Below, in pieces: positions 7,257 to 14,964 of a stretch of DNA of 37,265 bases. The DNA comes from an uncultured Lachnoclostridium sp. Its GTDB lineage: Bacteria > Bacillota > Clostridia > Lachnospirales > Lachnospiraceae. Made by a program: the position numbers and the translations under genes. The stretch is from the NCBI GenBank assembly GCA_946402335.1, contig CAMIWE010000018.1:1-37265 (forward strand), in the 5' to 3' direction. Numbering within the stretch: position 1 is the first letter of the stretch; the number at the start of each line of letters is the position of its first letter. The notes beneath the pieces were generated by a model. The model worked only from the letters and a program-made list of their open reading frames with translations. It had not been told where the DNA came from and made no database searches.

Positions 7257-8948
7257 CTATTCTATTGTATACGTTTTGACCGTTGCCTCCGGTTCCTGAA
7301 TATCCTTTCCGGTCCAGGAAAGGATATTATAGACTCCGTTGATTTCCGTCTTCTCGCAGCGCAGTTTGATCCGGTCACCGGCACGAACCGTCACGAAGCT
7401 CTCGTCCTGGTTCAGGTTGCCCTTGAACACGTTTCCGTCCTCGCCGGTAATGTAAATCGTGGGAACACCGCCGATCTCGATCATGCGGACATCCTCCACC
7501 TTAACATAGGTGTCAAACGTATTCTCATCATTGGCTACCTTAATGCCGTCCCGCTCCAAAAGCTTGCGGTATGCGGACATTGCATCCTGCTGTGTCGCGC
7601 CGGTAGCTACCATCGAGTACTTTTCCACATTTACCAGTGCGTACAGTTTTACCAGTCCGCCGCTGTCCTTCAAAACCATAATATAGGTTGCCTGCCCGCC
7701 GACATTGATCAGAGACGGGAAGGAAGCCACATAGCCCTTCTCCTGCACCTCGCCTTCGGCGGCATGCATTGCGGAATATTCCTCCGCACCGATTACCGGA
7801 TAGAATTTGTATTCGCCGGTGCGCGCGTTGGTCAGAATGAAGCCGATGTTGCTCTCGTCTTCGTTCACGCTCGTAACGCCGGTGAAATACCATACATCGT
7901 CGTTCAATACGACATAACCGTAGTCATTGGTCGCACGCTTACAGTTTTTATTGCCGAACACACTGTTCCAGAAACCGCCCGAAAGCGTTCCGTACCAGTT
8001 GTATTTTTCGCTTGCCAGATCACCGTCAAATACGATGTCCACCCACTTCGGAACATCCTCTAACGCGTACAGCTTACTCGTTCCGTCACAGGGGTTAAAG
8101 AGAATCACTTCGTTTACGTCCATCGCACCGAACAGTCCCGCATGCGGGGTTTTGCAGGAAACGATGTAGTACGGATTGCCCTCGTCATCAATCTCAAAAT
8201 AATATTTGTGGAAAATCTTCGTCGGATACGCAAACCGCAGCGCACGCTTTAAGTCCTTGCTGAAATAGGCGCTCTCCGCATACTTCATCGGCTTCTCAAG
8301 GCGGATATACTCGGCCGTGTTATTTAACGGGTCTACCATAACCAGCCCGGGCACGCCCGAGGAACGGTTCTGGAACCACTTGAAGAAGTCCGCATATTCG
8401 AGGTTGGCAACCTTCTTGGGGGTATTGCGGTAATTAATCTGCGAATAGGTGTTGCCGATCACATACTGGGATACCACTTCCGACAGGGAACCGAGGGTGC
8501 GGTTTCCGATTACGGATGCCGAAGCCGTATCCATCAGCGCGATGTTGTCAACGTTGGTCGTTTCGGGCATGTCGGTTTCAAATGCCGCAGTCTGCACCGT
8601 GATCCGGTTTGCGAACCGGCGGGCATTGAACAATTTTGCGGACGAAATGCCGCCGATCACAAGAACGACAACTATTCCTAACAGTGCATATACCGGATAC
8701 TTCACCGCGCGGGCGGCATTCTTCGTATCAAAGCTCTTCCCGTTTGAGCGGAACAGCACCGCAAAAAACAGATATACAAAGATGATGGACATCAGCCATC
8801 CCCAGAATCCGGAATTGAATACATTCAAAGCCGGAAGAATCAGATAGAACGATACCATGGCATACACGACTGCACATGCGCACGGAACGGCTATCTTCTT
8901 GATTTCGCGCGGTTCACGGTAGCGAACCGCTTTTCTTTCTTCAGTCAT
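7257..8948 (-). CDS. Large membrane-anchored protein of unknown function
   Basis: 563 aa. The first 110 residues hold three predicted transmembrane helices (about 19-40, 50-67 and 85-105) after a basic N-terminus. The rest (110-563) is a large soluble, beta-rich domain, presumably extracytoplasmic, without a recognised enzyme motif. Patterns such as YYIVSCKTPHAGLFGAMDV and a repeated style of value-and-property statements resemble sensor or carrier domains; I do not recognise the family. The ATG is preceded by AAAGGAT. A very good promoter lies at 8998-9026, and pepT follows after 9 nt. Nothing visible links it to peptide metabolism beyond this cotranscription. Confidence 0.85.
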   Translation of the reverse strand: MTEERKAVRYREPREIKKIAVPCACAVVYAMVSFYLILPALNVFNSGFWGWLMSIIFVYLFFAVLFRSNGKSFDTKNAARAVKYPVYALLGIVVVLVIGGISSAKLFNARRFANRITVQTAAFETDMPETTNVDNIALMDTASASVIGNRTLGSLSEVVSQYVIGNTYSQINYRNTPKKVANLEYADFFKWFQNRSSGVPGLVMVDPLNNTAEYIRLEKPMKYAESAYFSKDLKRALRFAYPTKIFHKYYFEIDDEGNPYYIVSCKTPHAGLFGAMDVNEVILFNPCDGTSKLYALEDVPKWVDIVFDGDLASEKYNWYGTLSGGFWNSVFGNKNCKRATNDYGYVVLNDDVWYFTGVTSVNEDESNIGFILTNARTGEYKFYPVIGAEEYSAMHAAEGEVQEKGYVASFPSLINVGGQATYIMVLKDSGGLVKLYALVNVEKYSMVATGATQQDAMSAYRKLLERDGIKVANDENTFDTYVKVEDVRMIEIGGVPTIYITGEDGNVFKGNLNQDESFVTVRAGDRIKLRCEKTEINGVYNILSWTGKDIQEPEATVKTYTIE

Positions 8949-8997
8949 ATCTTATCCTTTCTTATCACGCAAATCGCATGGTTGTTTACTTCCGCCA

Positions 8998-9026
8998 ATG
9001 ATACCACAGCATGGTCCAAATGTCAA
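8998..9026 (-). promoter_or_regulatory. Consensus-like promoter of the 563-aa protein gene and pepT
   Basis: Minus strand: consensus -35 TTGACA (9026-9021), 17-bp spacer, extended -10 TGG-TATCAT (hexamer 9003-8998). The start point would be near 8991, with a leader of about 43 nt. Confidence 0.75.
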
Positions 9027-9047
9027 TATCATTTACCACATTTTCCG

Positions 9048-9076
9048 TAAAAAACATGCCCCGAAGGACATGTTTT
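9048..9076 (-). terminator. Terminator of the GH130 gene
   Basis: Minus strand: stem AAAACATGTCC (9076-9066) with GGGCATGTTTT (9061-9051) capped by a TTCG tetraloop, ending in a run of T. It sits 35 nt beyond the GH130 stop. Confidence 0.85.
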
Positions 9077-9111
9077 CAACATCCGTATCCGTCACGGATT
9101 CTTATCGAAAA

Positions 9112-10089
9112 TTATTCGGCATTGGCCTTAATGTAACTAACCAGTTCGTCCACCCGGGCAAATGCAAGCGCTACGACCGTGTCGGCCGCGCCGTAGTAGA
9201 TGGCGATGCGTCCGGTGGCCGCGTCGGTCAGGGTTGCACACGGGAAGCAAACGTTCGGAACATCGCCGACACACTCGTAAAGCGTCTCGGGATGCAGCAG
9301 GAAAGGCTTGCAGCGGTACTTCACCTTCCAGGGCTCGTCTTTGTCAAGGATGCATGCGCCGACCGAGTAGATCAGACCGTTGCAGGTCGTGCCGACACCG
9401 TGGAAGATCAGCAGCCATCCTTCGTCGATCTCGATCGGGATCGGGCCTGCGCCGATCTTGGTCCATGCCCAGCCGCCGTGGTTCATAACGTGATGATGAT
9501 ATCCCCAGTGCTCCATATCCGGGCTCTCGGAAAGGTAAATGTCGCCGAACGGGGTATGGCCGTTGTCGGACGGACGGGAAAGCATCATGTATTTGCCGTT
9601 GATCTTTCTGGGGAACAGAACGCCGTTACGGTTAAAGGGAAGGAATGCGTTCTGCAGCTGGATAAACTTCTTGAAATCGTAGGAATACGCAACGCCGATG
9701 GTCGGGCCGCAGTTGCCTTCGAACTGGTTGCACCAGGTAACATAGTAACGGTCGTCGATCAGGCATACGCGGGGATCATAGCCGCATGCAACACCGGTCT
9801 GCTCTCCTTTTTCGTTATACAAAGGAAGCGGATCGGGCTCGATGTCCCAATGCAGGGCGTCCGCGCTCTTTCCGAGGAACAGATGCTGCTCCATTGCCTT
9901 GTTGTCGCTTCGGAATACGCCGACAAATGCGCCGTCCTTTGCAATTACGGCACTGTTAAATACGCTGTTTGCGGACGGGATTGCGTGGCGGTCGATGATC
10001 GGGTTCTCCGAATAGCGCCAGATCACATCCGTACATCCTGCAGGTTTCTCCTGCCAGGGGATATTGGGAAGATTGTTTCCGATGATCAT
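9112..10089 (-). CDS. GH130 family beta-1,4-mannoside phosphorylase
   Basis: 325 aa, a complete five-bladed GH130 protein. Family patterns: FNSAVIAKDGAFVGVFR near 44-60, GYDPRV with the candidate proton-donor D105, NRNGVLFPRKINGKY near 160-175, LIFHGVGTT, and the C-terminal YYGAADTVVALA. No signal peptide, so cytoplasmic. GH130 enzymes phosphorolyse beta-1,4-mannosides (mannosyl-glucose or manno-oligosaccharides) to mannose-1-phosphate; some members are hydrolases on other mannosides. Strong AAAGGAG before the ATG, terminator at 9048-9076. It is divergent from an AraC regulator, the likely controller. Exact substrate (mannosyl-glucose versus mannobiose) is not resolvable by eye. Confidence 0.9.
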   Translation of the reverse strand: MIIGNNLPNIPWQEKPAGCTDVIWRYSENPIIDRHAIPSANSVFNSAVIAKDGAFVGVFRSDNKAMEQHLFLGKSADALHWDIEPDPLPLYNEKGEQTGVACGYDPRVCLIDDRYYVTWCNQFEGNCGPTIGVAYSYDFKKFIQLQNAFLPFNRNGVLFPRKINGKYMMLSRPSDNGHTPFGDIYLSESPDMEHWGYHHHVMNHGGWAWTKIGAGPIPIEIDEGWLLIFHGVGTTCNGLIYSVGACILDKDEPWKVKYRCKPFLLHPETLYECVGDVPNVCFPCATLTDAATGRIAIYYGAADTVVALAFARVDELVSYIKANAE

Positions 10090-10118
10090 AGTTTTCTCTC
10101 CTTTTACGCTCGTGGCTG

Positions 10119-10145
10119 CCGGTTTTGTATAAACTTTTCAACCGG
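10119..10145. repeat. Inverted repeat in the GH130-AraC intergenic region
   Basis: CCGGTT (10119-10124) and AACCGG (10140-10145) are separated by 15 nt of AT-rich sequence. It lies about 30-55 nt upstream of the GH130 start, in or near its leader, and could be an operator for the divergent regulator or an RNA hairpin. A TATAAT at 10195-10200 on the plus strand may be the -10 of the AraC gene; no good -35 is seen. Confidence 0.35.
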
Positions 10146-10313
10146 ACAGTGTTTCATTTGTGATTTCAATATAGCATTTTCCGTATTACGCTGCTATAAT
10201 AAGTTGTATAAAAAATCGTACAAATCTACCCAACCGGGAGGAACGGCACGTCTTCTCTCCCGCCGGCGCGGCCCCAGGCAACGCGCCGTTACGCATGCTA
10301 AAAGGAGGAAACC

Positions 10314-11189
10314 ATGGCACAGCTGTACGAACCGATTGATACCCTGAATATGCCTTATGATGCGTTCTGGGCCGACAGCAGGAACGAAAATGACCCGCCC
10401 CGGCCGCATTGGCATTACTATATCGAACTGATCTATGTGGAAACCGGAACGCTTCGGGCGGCCTTTGACCGAAAGAGCACCCTCCTTTACCCCGGGGATC
10501 TCGCGGTCTTCTATCCGAAGCAGATCCATACGCTCGTTCCCGAGTCACCCGTGTACCGTTACGGCGTTATCAAATTCGACATCGGGCGTCTTACCATTTC
10601 CACCGTCTATACGCCTAAGCTTCGTACACTCATGGAAACCGCCCGGAACGATGCGGCGATCCTTCCGATCGTTCCCGCGAAGGAACTGCCTCCGAAGCAG
10701 GCGGCCAATGCGTTTCTCACCTGTATTGATGAAATCGAACGCCGCAACTACGGCTATGATATGATCGTACAGAGTATCCTGTCTTCGCTTCTGATCTCCG
10801 TGATCCGCGTCTTTAAGGACCGCGGGCTCAATGTGACCGCCCAGAAAAGCGCTCCCGGGGAAGCAAGCATCGATTCACTGAGTGAATACATCGACCTGCA
10901 TTCCGCCGAGCCGCTCCGCGTCGAGGAACTGGCAAGGCGGTGCGGCATGTCCTATTCGTATTTTGCGCGGACGTTCCGCCGCATATACGGAAGAGGCTGC
11001 CGGGAATACATTGAATTTGTCCGTGTCTGCAAAGCCGAAGACCTTCTCCTGTTCACCGATTTTGACCTCAGTTACATCAGCCAGGAAACCGGCTTCTCGG
11101 ACTGCAGCCATTTGATCAAAACCTTTAAAAAATGGAAAAACGAAACCCCGAAACAGTATCGTTTGCGCCGAAACTGTACCGGGGTCTGA
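10314..11189 (+). CDS. AraC family transcriptional regulator
   Basis: 291 aa. The N-terminal part (about 1-140) is a cupin-like sensor domain with HWHYYIELIYVETGTL and a YPGDLAVFYPKQIH pattern typical of sugar-responsive AraC proteins. The C-terminal part (about 185-287) has two helix-turn-helix motifs: VEELARRCGMSYSYFARTF and, in the second, YISQETGFSDCSHLIKTFKK ending in TPKQYR. It is divergent from the GH130 gene, so probably senses a mannoside or related sugar and controls GH130 (inference from arrangement). ATG with AAAGGAGG at 6 nt. The leader can form a GC-rich hairpin (GGCGCG with CGCGCC near 10265-10290). Followed by a terminator. Confidence 0.9.
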   Translation: MAQLYEPIDTLNMPYDAFWADSRNENDPPRPHWHYYIELIYVETGTLRAAFDRKSTLLYPGDLAVFYPKQIHTLVPESPVYRYGVIKFDIGRLTISTVYTPKLRTLMETARNDAAILPIVPAKELPPKQAANAFLTCIDEIERRNYGYDMIVQSILSSLLISVIRVFKDRGLNVTAQKSAPGEASIDSLSEYIDLHSAEPLRVEELARRCGMSYSYFARTFRRIYGRGCREYIEFVRVCKAEDLLLFTDFDLSYISQETGFSDCSHLIKTFKKWKNETPKQYRLRRNCTGV

Positions 11190-11212
11190 GCATTCGTTAT
11201 AAAAATGTTCCG

Positions 11213-11239
11213 CCGGGCAGCCCTGCTGTCCGGTTTTTT
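11213..11239 (+). terminator. Terminator of the AraC regulator gene
   Basis: 9-bp stem CCGGGCAGC (11213-11221) with GCTGTCCGG (11225-11233), one G-T pair, 3-nt loop, followed by six T (11234-11239). It ends at the stop codon of the convergent lipoprotein gene. Confidence 0.85.
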
Positions 11240-12329
11240 ATTGTCTCACCGCATTCGCTTTTACAAATTCGAGTGCTTTGTCCATCTGCTTGTTGTAGGT
11301 AAGGAAATCCTTGCCGAACAGCGTCTCCACTGCGGTATTGTCGGCATAGCCGCCTTCATCCCGGATGCCGGCAACGTACTCGTCGTACTCTTCGGGGGTA
11401 ACGGTGATATTTTCCGCTTCCGCGATCTTCTGGAGCACCATGAACTGCTTCACGGAGCTGATGGCCAGCTCACGGCTTCTCGCATAAAACTCTTCCACGG
11501 ACGAATAATCCGTATACAACTTTAGGAAGTCACCGAGCTCCATGCCGTACTGCTTCGCGTAGTCCTGATACGGCGTGATCAGGCGCTGATAATAATACTC
11601 GATATCCGCTTCCGCGATCTCGGTGAAAACCGAGGAAAGAACGATCACATCCAAAAGATCGAGCCCTGCCTGCTCGTCCGCCTCGGCCTGCGCATTTTCC
11701 AAAAGGTTGGCGCGGACAAATTCGCGGAATTCCTTTACGGTCTGGTAGGAACGGGAATTCTTCTTCACATATTCATCGGTGATCTCGTCCGTCTTTTTGC
11801 TGTAATAATTGACCGTTACTTCAAACTGAACCGCTGCGCCGGCGAGGGAAGGATTCCGCGGATAGGATTCCGGGAACGTCACGTCAATAGTCAGGGTCTC
11901 ACCGGGCTTCACGCCGATCAGTCCGTCTTCAAAGCCTTCGATAAAGGCGCCGGATCCGATTTCGAGGTCGTAGCCTTCGGAACTTCCGCCTTCAAACGGC
12001 TCTCCGTCTTTTCTGCCGACGAAATCAATATTTACGATATCGCCTTTTTCAATTGCCTTACCGATGTCCTTGTCCTCGTCCTTTACATAATTCGGACGAA
12101 CCGCAAGGAACTGTTTGATCTGTTCGTCAACATCCGCCTCGGTAATCTCCACCTTCGAGGACGGAAGCGTAAGTCCTTTGTACTGTCCGATCGTGACCGA
12201 ACCCGTACAGGGATGAAACGAAACGTTTCCCGCCGACGGTGTCGGTGTTGTTTTGTTATTCCGGCCGCACCCGCCAAGGAGAACGGCAACCGTGATAAGT
12301 AAGAGGATGATCCTCATCCTGTTCTTCAA
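11238..12329 (-). CDS. Trigger-factor-like FKBP-type peptidyl-prolyl isomerase lipoprotein
   Basis: 363 aa from a TTG start. GGAGGT (12343-12338) lies 8 nt upstream, inside the end of the GGDEF gene; a longer form from the ATG at 12347 lacks a good ribosome-binding site and would lengthen the signal peptide. Residues 1-21 form a lipoprotein signal with lipobox LLGGC (C21). An FKBP domain spans about 96-174 (GDIVNIDFVG, FIEGFEDGLIGVKPGE). The rest is helical and resembles the trigger-factor C-terminal chaperone domain, but the ribosome-binding domain is missing. It is thus a likely extracytoplasmic foldase for secreted proteins. The start lies 2 nt after the GGDEF stop, so the two are coupled. 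Confidence 0.88.
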   Translation of the reverse strand: MKNRMRIILLLITVAVLLGGCGRNNKTTPTPSAGNVSFHPCTGSVTIGQYKGLTLPSSKVEITEADVDEQIKQFLAVRPNYVKDEDKDIGKAIEKGDIVNIDFVGRKDGEPFEGGSSEGYDLEIGSGAFIEGFEDGLIGVKPGETLTIDVTFPESYPRNPSLAGAAVQFEVTVNYYSKKTDEITDEYVKKNSRSYQTVKEFREFVRANLLENAQAEADEQAGLDLLDVIVLSSVFTEIAEADIEYYYQRLITPYQDYAKQYGMELGDFLKLYTDYSSVEEFYARSRELAISSVKQFMVLQKIAEAENITVTPEEYDEYVAGIRDEGGYADNTAVETLFGKDFLTYNKQMDKALEFVKANAVRQ

Positions 12330-12331
12330 TT

Positions 12332-13513
12332 CTATTGACCTCCGCATACCTGATTCTTTCCGTTATGCTTTGCCTTGTATAACAGTTTGTCCGTAATCTG
12401 GAAGAATTCCTCCGCATTCATACGGTAAGGGCTGCACTGGAATACGCCGCAGCTGAAGGTAATGCTTCCGCTGTGCCAGTCGTAATGCGTATTCCGAAAT
12501 GCATCCAGAATGTTTAACATGATCTGTCTGGCGTCCTTTTCACGGGAATTCGGGAAGATAACCGCAAATTCCTCGCCACCGTAACGACATACGTAATTGT
12601 CCGTTCCGCAATGCTCCTGCATGATCTTCGAAAGCGTCAGGATGACTTCGTCGCCGTTGTCGTGGCCATACGTATCGTTAACCTTCTTGAAATCGTCAAT
12701 ATCCACTACTGCAAGCGTCAGCGGCTCGTCGCCCTTCATCTTTACGCAGCGGTCCAGGAATTCGTAAAATGCGGTATGGTTGTAAAGACCGGTCATCTGG
12801 TCTCGGAGCAGCTGTTTTTCAAGTGCCATGTTATCCTTCTCATGGGTCTGCAGCATCGTGTCCTTCTTCTGCAGTTGGATCAGCATCAGGTGTGCAAACA
12901 GTCTCGCCATCGTTACCAGAACAATTCCGAGGATAATGTTCAGCCAGAGCGTGTTCGTATTGGTTCTGCGGCTCATATCCACAAGCATGTCGCCGTCGAT
13001 GTATTTCGTGCCGTCTGCGATTTTTACGCCCAGATCGCGGGCCAGATCATCCGCATTCACAATAATCTGACTGGTTCGGCCGCCGATTGAGGAGGTAACC
13101 GTAAGCTGCAGGATACCGATCAGACAAAGCACATTGGTTGCCGAACAGAGAAGCTTGTCTTCAAATACCGTTGACCAGAGCACCGGAACCACGAATACCG
13201 CAAGCAGCACCGGATAATCATTGTGTGCGGTAACGACAACCGTGCAGACAATGACAAATCCGATTACGCAGGCATAGTTCATAATGACCGGCTTCACATT
13301 CGGATTGTTGATGATGATCGTAAGCGCAACCAGAACCGAAAGATTGATCGCTAACGGCACATAAAAATTTGATACGCAGAAATCATTCCAGAGCACGCCG
13401 TCCGGACCCTTTACGTAAAAGTACAGGGCAAGCTCGGTCAGAGCGATGATCAGCGTACAAAGCGTAAGGACCATCAGGAATTGCTTTCTGGCAGATGCGA
13501 ATTTTTCTTCCAC
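12332..13513 (-). CDS. Membrane GGDEF protein (probable diguanylate cyclase)
   Basis: 393 aa from a GTG start with GGGGG at 9 nt. The N-terminal half has about six hydrophobic segments (around 12-34, 50-69, 78-97, 101-116, 121-140 and 190-212) with an extracytoplasmic loop near 141-188. A coiled linker (213-238) leads to the GGDEF domain (about 238-390) with DIDDFKKVNDTYGHDNGD and the active-site GGEEF at 312-316, so it should make cyclic-di-GMP from GTP. No RxxD inhibitory site is found at the usual place before GGEEF (it reads GTDN). It lies 22 nt after mgtE and is directly followed by the foldase lipoprotein, so all three may share one transcript. Confidence 0.92.
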   Translation of the reverse strand: MEEKFASARKQFLMVLTLCTLIIALTELALYFYVKGPDGVLWNDFCVSNFYVPLAINLSVLVALTIIINNPNVKPVIMNYACVIGFVIVCTVVVTAHNDYPVLLAVFVVPVLWSTVFEDKLLCSATNVLCLIGILQLTVTSSIGGRTSQIIVNADDLARDLGVKIADGTKYIDGDMLVDMSRRTNTNTLWLNIILGIVLVTMARLFAHLMLIQLQKKDTMLQTHEKDNMALEKQLLRDQMTGLYNHTAFYEFLDRCVKMKGDEPLTLAVVDIDDFKKVNDTYGHDNGDEVILTLSKIMQEHCGTDNYVCRYGGEEFAVIFPNSREKDARQIMLNILDAFRNTHYDWHSGSITFSCGVFQCSPYRMNAEEFFQITDKLLYKAKHNGKNQVCGGQ

Positions 13514-13535
13514 AGGTAATTACCCCCTATGATCG

Positions 13536-14906
13536 TCATAATCGAAGGAACATTGTAGCAAATGCAAAATACACAAGCAGGGAAACGGCATCCACGATCG
13601 TCGTAATGAACGGGCTCGCCATTACCGCCGGGTCAAATCCGAGCTTCGCAACGATCATCGGCAGCGTACAGCCGAGCAGTTTCGCGCAAAGCACGGTAAT
13701 GCAAAGGGTTAAGCATACGACAAGCGCTACGGGAACGGTAATCTCACGATGCATGAGCAACTTATCCACAAGGAAAATCTTACCGAAAGTCACAACCCCG
13801 AGGGATATGCCGCACAAAAACGCAACCCGGATCTCTTTCCAGATGATCTTTACGATATCGGCAAATTCGACTTCCCCCAAAGAAATCGCACGAATGATCG
13901 TAACACTTGCCTGGGAACCGGAGTTACCGCCGGTATCCATCAGCATCGGAATAAATGCCGTCAGCACGACCTGCGCCCTAAGGGCATCCTCGAAGGAGGA
14001 AATGATCATGCCGGTAAAGGTTGCGGAAACCATCAGCAGAAGAAGCCATATGATACGGCTTCGCCACAGCGAGAATACGGGCGTTCTTAAGTACGGCGTT
14101 TCGACGGGCGCCATAGCGTTCATCTTCGCGAAGTCCTCTTCCGCCTCATCCTGCATGACATCGATAGCGTCATCGACGGTTACGATACCGACGAGACGGT
14201 TTTCTTCGTCCACCACAGGGAGCGCAAGAACATCGTACTTACTGATTGTCGCAGCCACATCTTCTTTATCGTCAAGCGTCTTCACGCTGATGACGTTGTC
14301 CTGCATGATGTCCTTGATCTTCGCTTCATAATCGGACAGGAGCAGGTATTTGACCGTTACCATACCGATCAGATGGCTGCGGTTGTCGGTTACGTAACAG
14401 GTGTAAATCGTTTCTTTGTCAATGGCGACCTTCCGGATCAGGGCAAATGCCTCGCGCACCGTCATGTCCTCCTTCAGGCGGACAAACTCGGTCGTCATAA
14501 TGCTTCCGGCACTGTCTTCCGGATACTTCAATAATTCATTGACCGTCTTACGGTCCTCGGCAGACGAGTTCGCAAGGATACGCTTTACGACGTTCGCGGG
14601 CATCTCCTCGACAAGGTCTACCGTATCATCCATGTAAAGCTCATCCAGAACTTCCCGAAGTTCCTTATCACTGAAGGCTTCGATCAATACCTTCTGGAAG
14701 TCGGGGTCCAGCTCGACGAAAACATCGGCCGCGAGTTCCTTCGGAAGAATCCGGTACAGAATCGCGAACTGGTTCTTCGGAATCTCTTCGAACATTTCGG
14801 CAATATCCGCCGCGGGAACGTCCATCAGCATCTTCCGAAGATCCGCGTATTTCTTCTCATCCAGTAAACGCTTTGCATTTTCCAGGGAAAATTCATCCAA
14901 TTCCAT
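13536..14906 (-). CDS. mgtE: Magnesium transporter MgtE
   Basis: 456 aa, the family's usual length. Domains in order: N-terminal helical superfamily domain (about 1-130) with the LYRILPKELAADVF type repeats, two CBS domains (about 132-255) that sense cytoplasmic Mg2+, a plug helix and five transmembrane helices (about 280-456). The pore-region motif TGGNSGSQASVTIIRA is present. It imports Mg2+ across the cytoplasmic membrane as a homodimer. ATG with AGGAGG 7 nt upstream. No Mg-sensing riboswitch fits in the 58-nt gap to the upstream gene. Confidence 0.96.
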   Translation of the reverse strand: MELDEFSLENAKRLLDEKKYADLRKMLMDVPAADIAEMFEEIPKNQFAILYRILPKELAADVFVELDPDFQKVLIEAFSDKELREVLDELYMDDTVDLVEEMPANVVKRILANSSAEDRKTVNELLKYPEDSAGSIMTTEFVRLKEDMTVREAFALIRKVAIDKETIYTCYVTDNRSHLIGMVTVKYLLLSDYEAKIKDIMQDNVISVKTLDDKEDVAATISKYDVLALPVVDEENRLVGIVTVDDAIDVMQDEAEEDFAKMNAMAPVETPYLRTPVFSLWRSRIIWLLLLMVSATFTGMIISSFEDALRAQVVLTAFIPMLMDTGGNSGSQASVTIIRAISLGEVEFADIVKIIWKEIRVAFLCGISLGVVTFGKIFLVDKLLMHREITVPVALVVCLTLCITVLCAKLLGCTLPMIVAKLGFDPAVMASPFITTIVDAVSLLVYFAFATMFLRL

Positions 14907-14964
14907 GCTCTAACCTCCTGTCAGTAAAAATATCAGGCAGAGCGCAAACGGCAATCGTCCCGGC

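Noticed and set aside
8998-10347. 449-codon plus-strand open frame
   Set aside because: It is antisense to the whole GH130 gene and spans the divergent promoter region; it reflects the codon pattern of GH130.
13495-14331. 278-codon plus-strand open frame
   Set aside because: Antisense to mgtE, serine-rich low-complexity translation typical of a shadow frame.
14907-14964. Magnesium-sensing riboswitch before mgtE
   Set aside because: Only 58 nt separate mgtE from the upstream gene, too short for an M-box or ykoK-type element.
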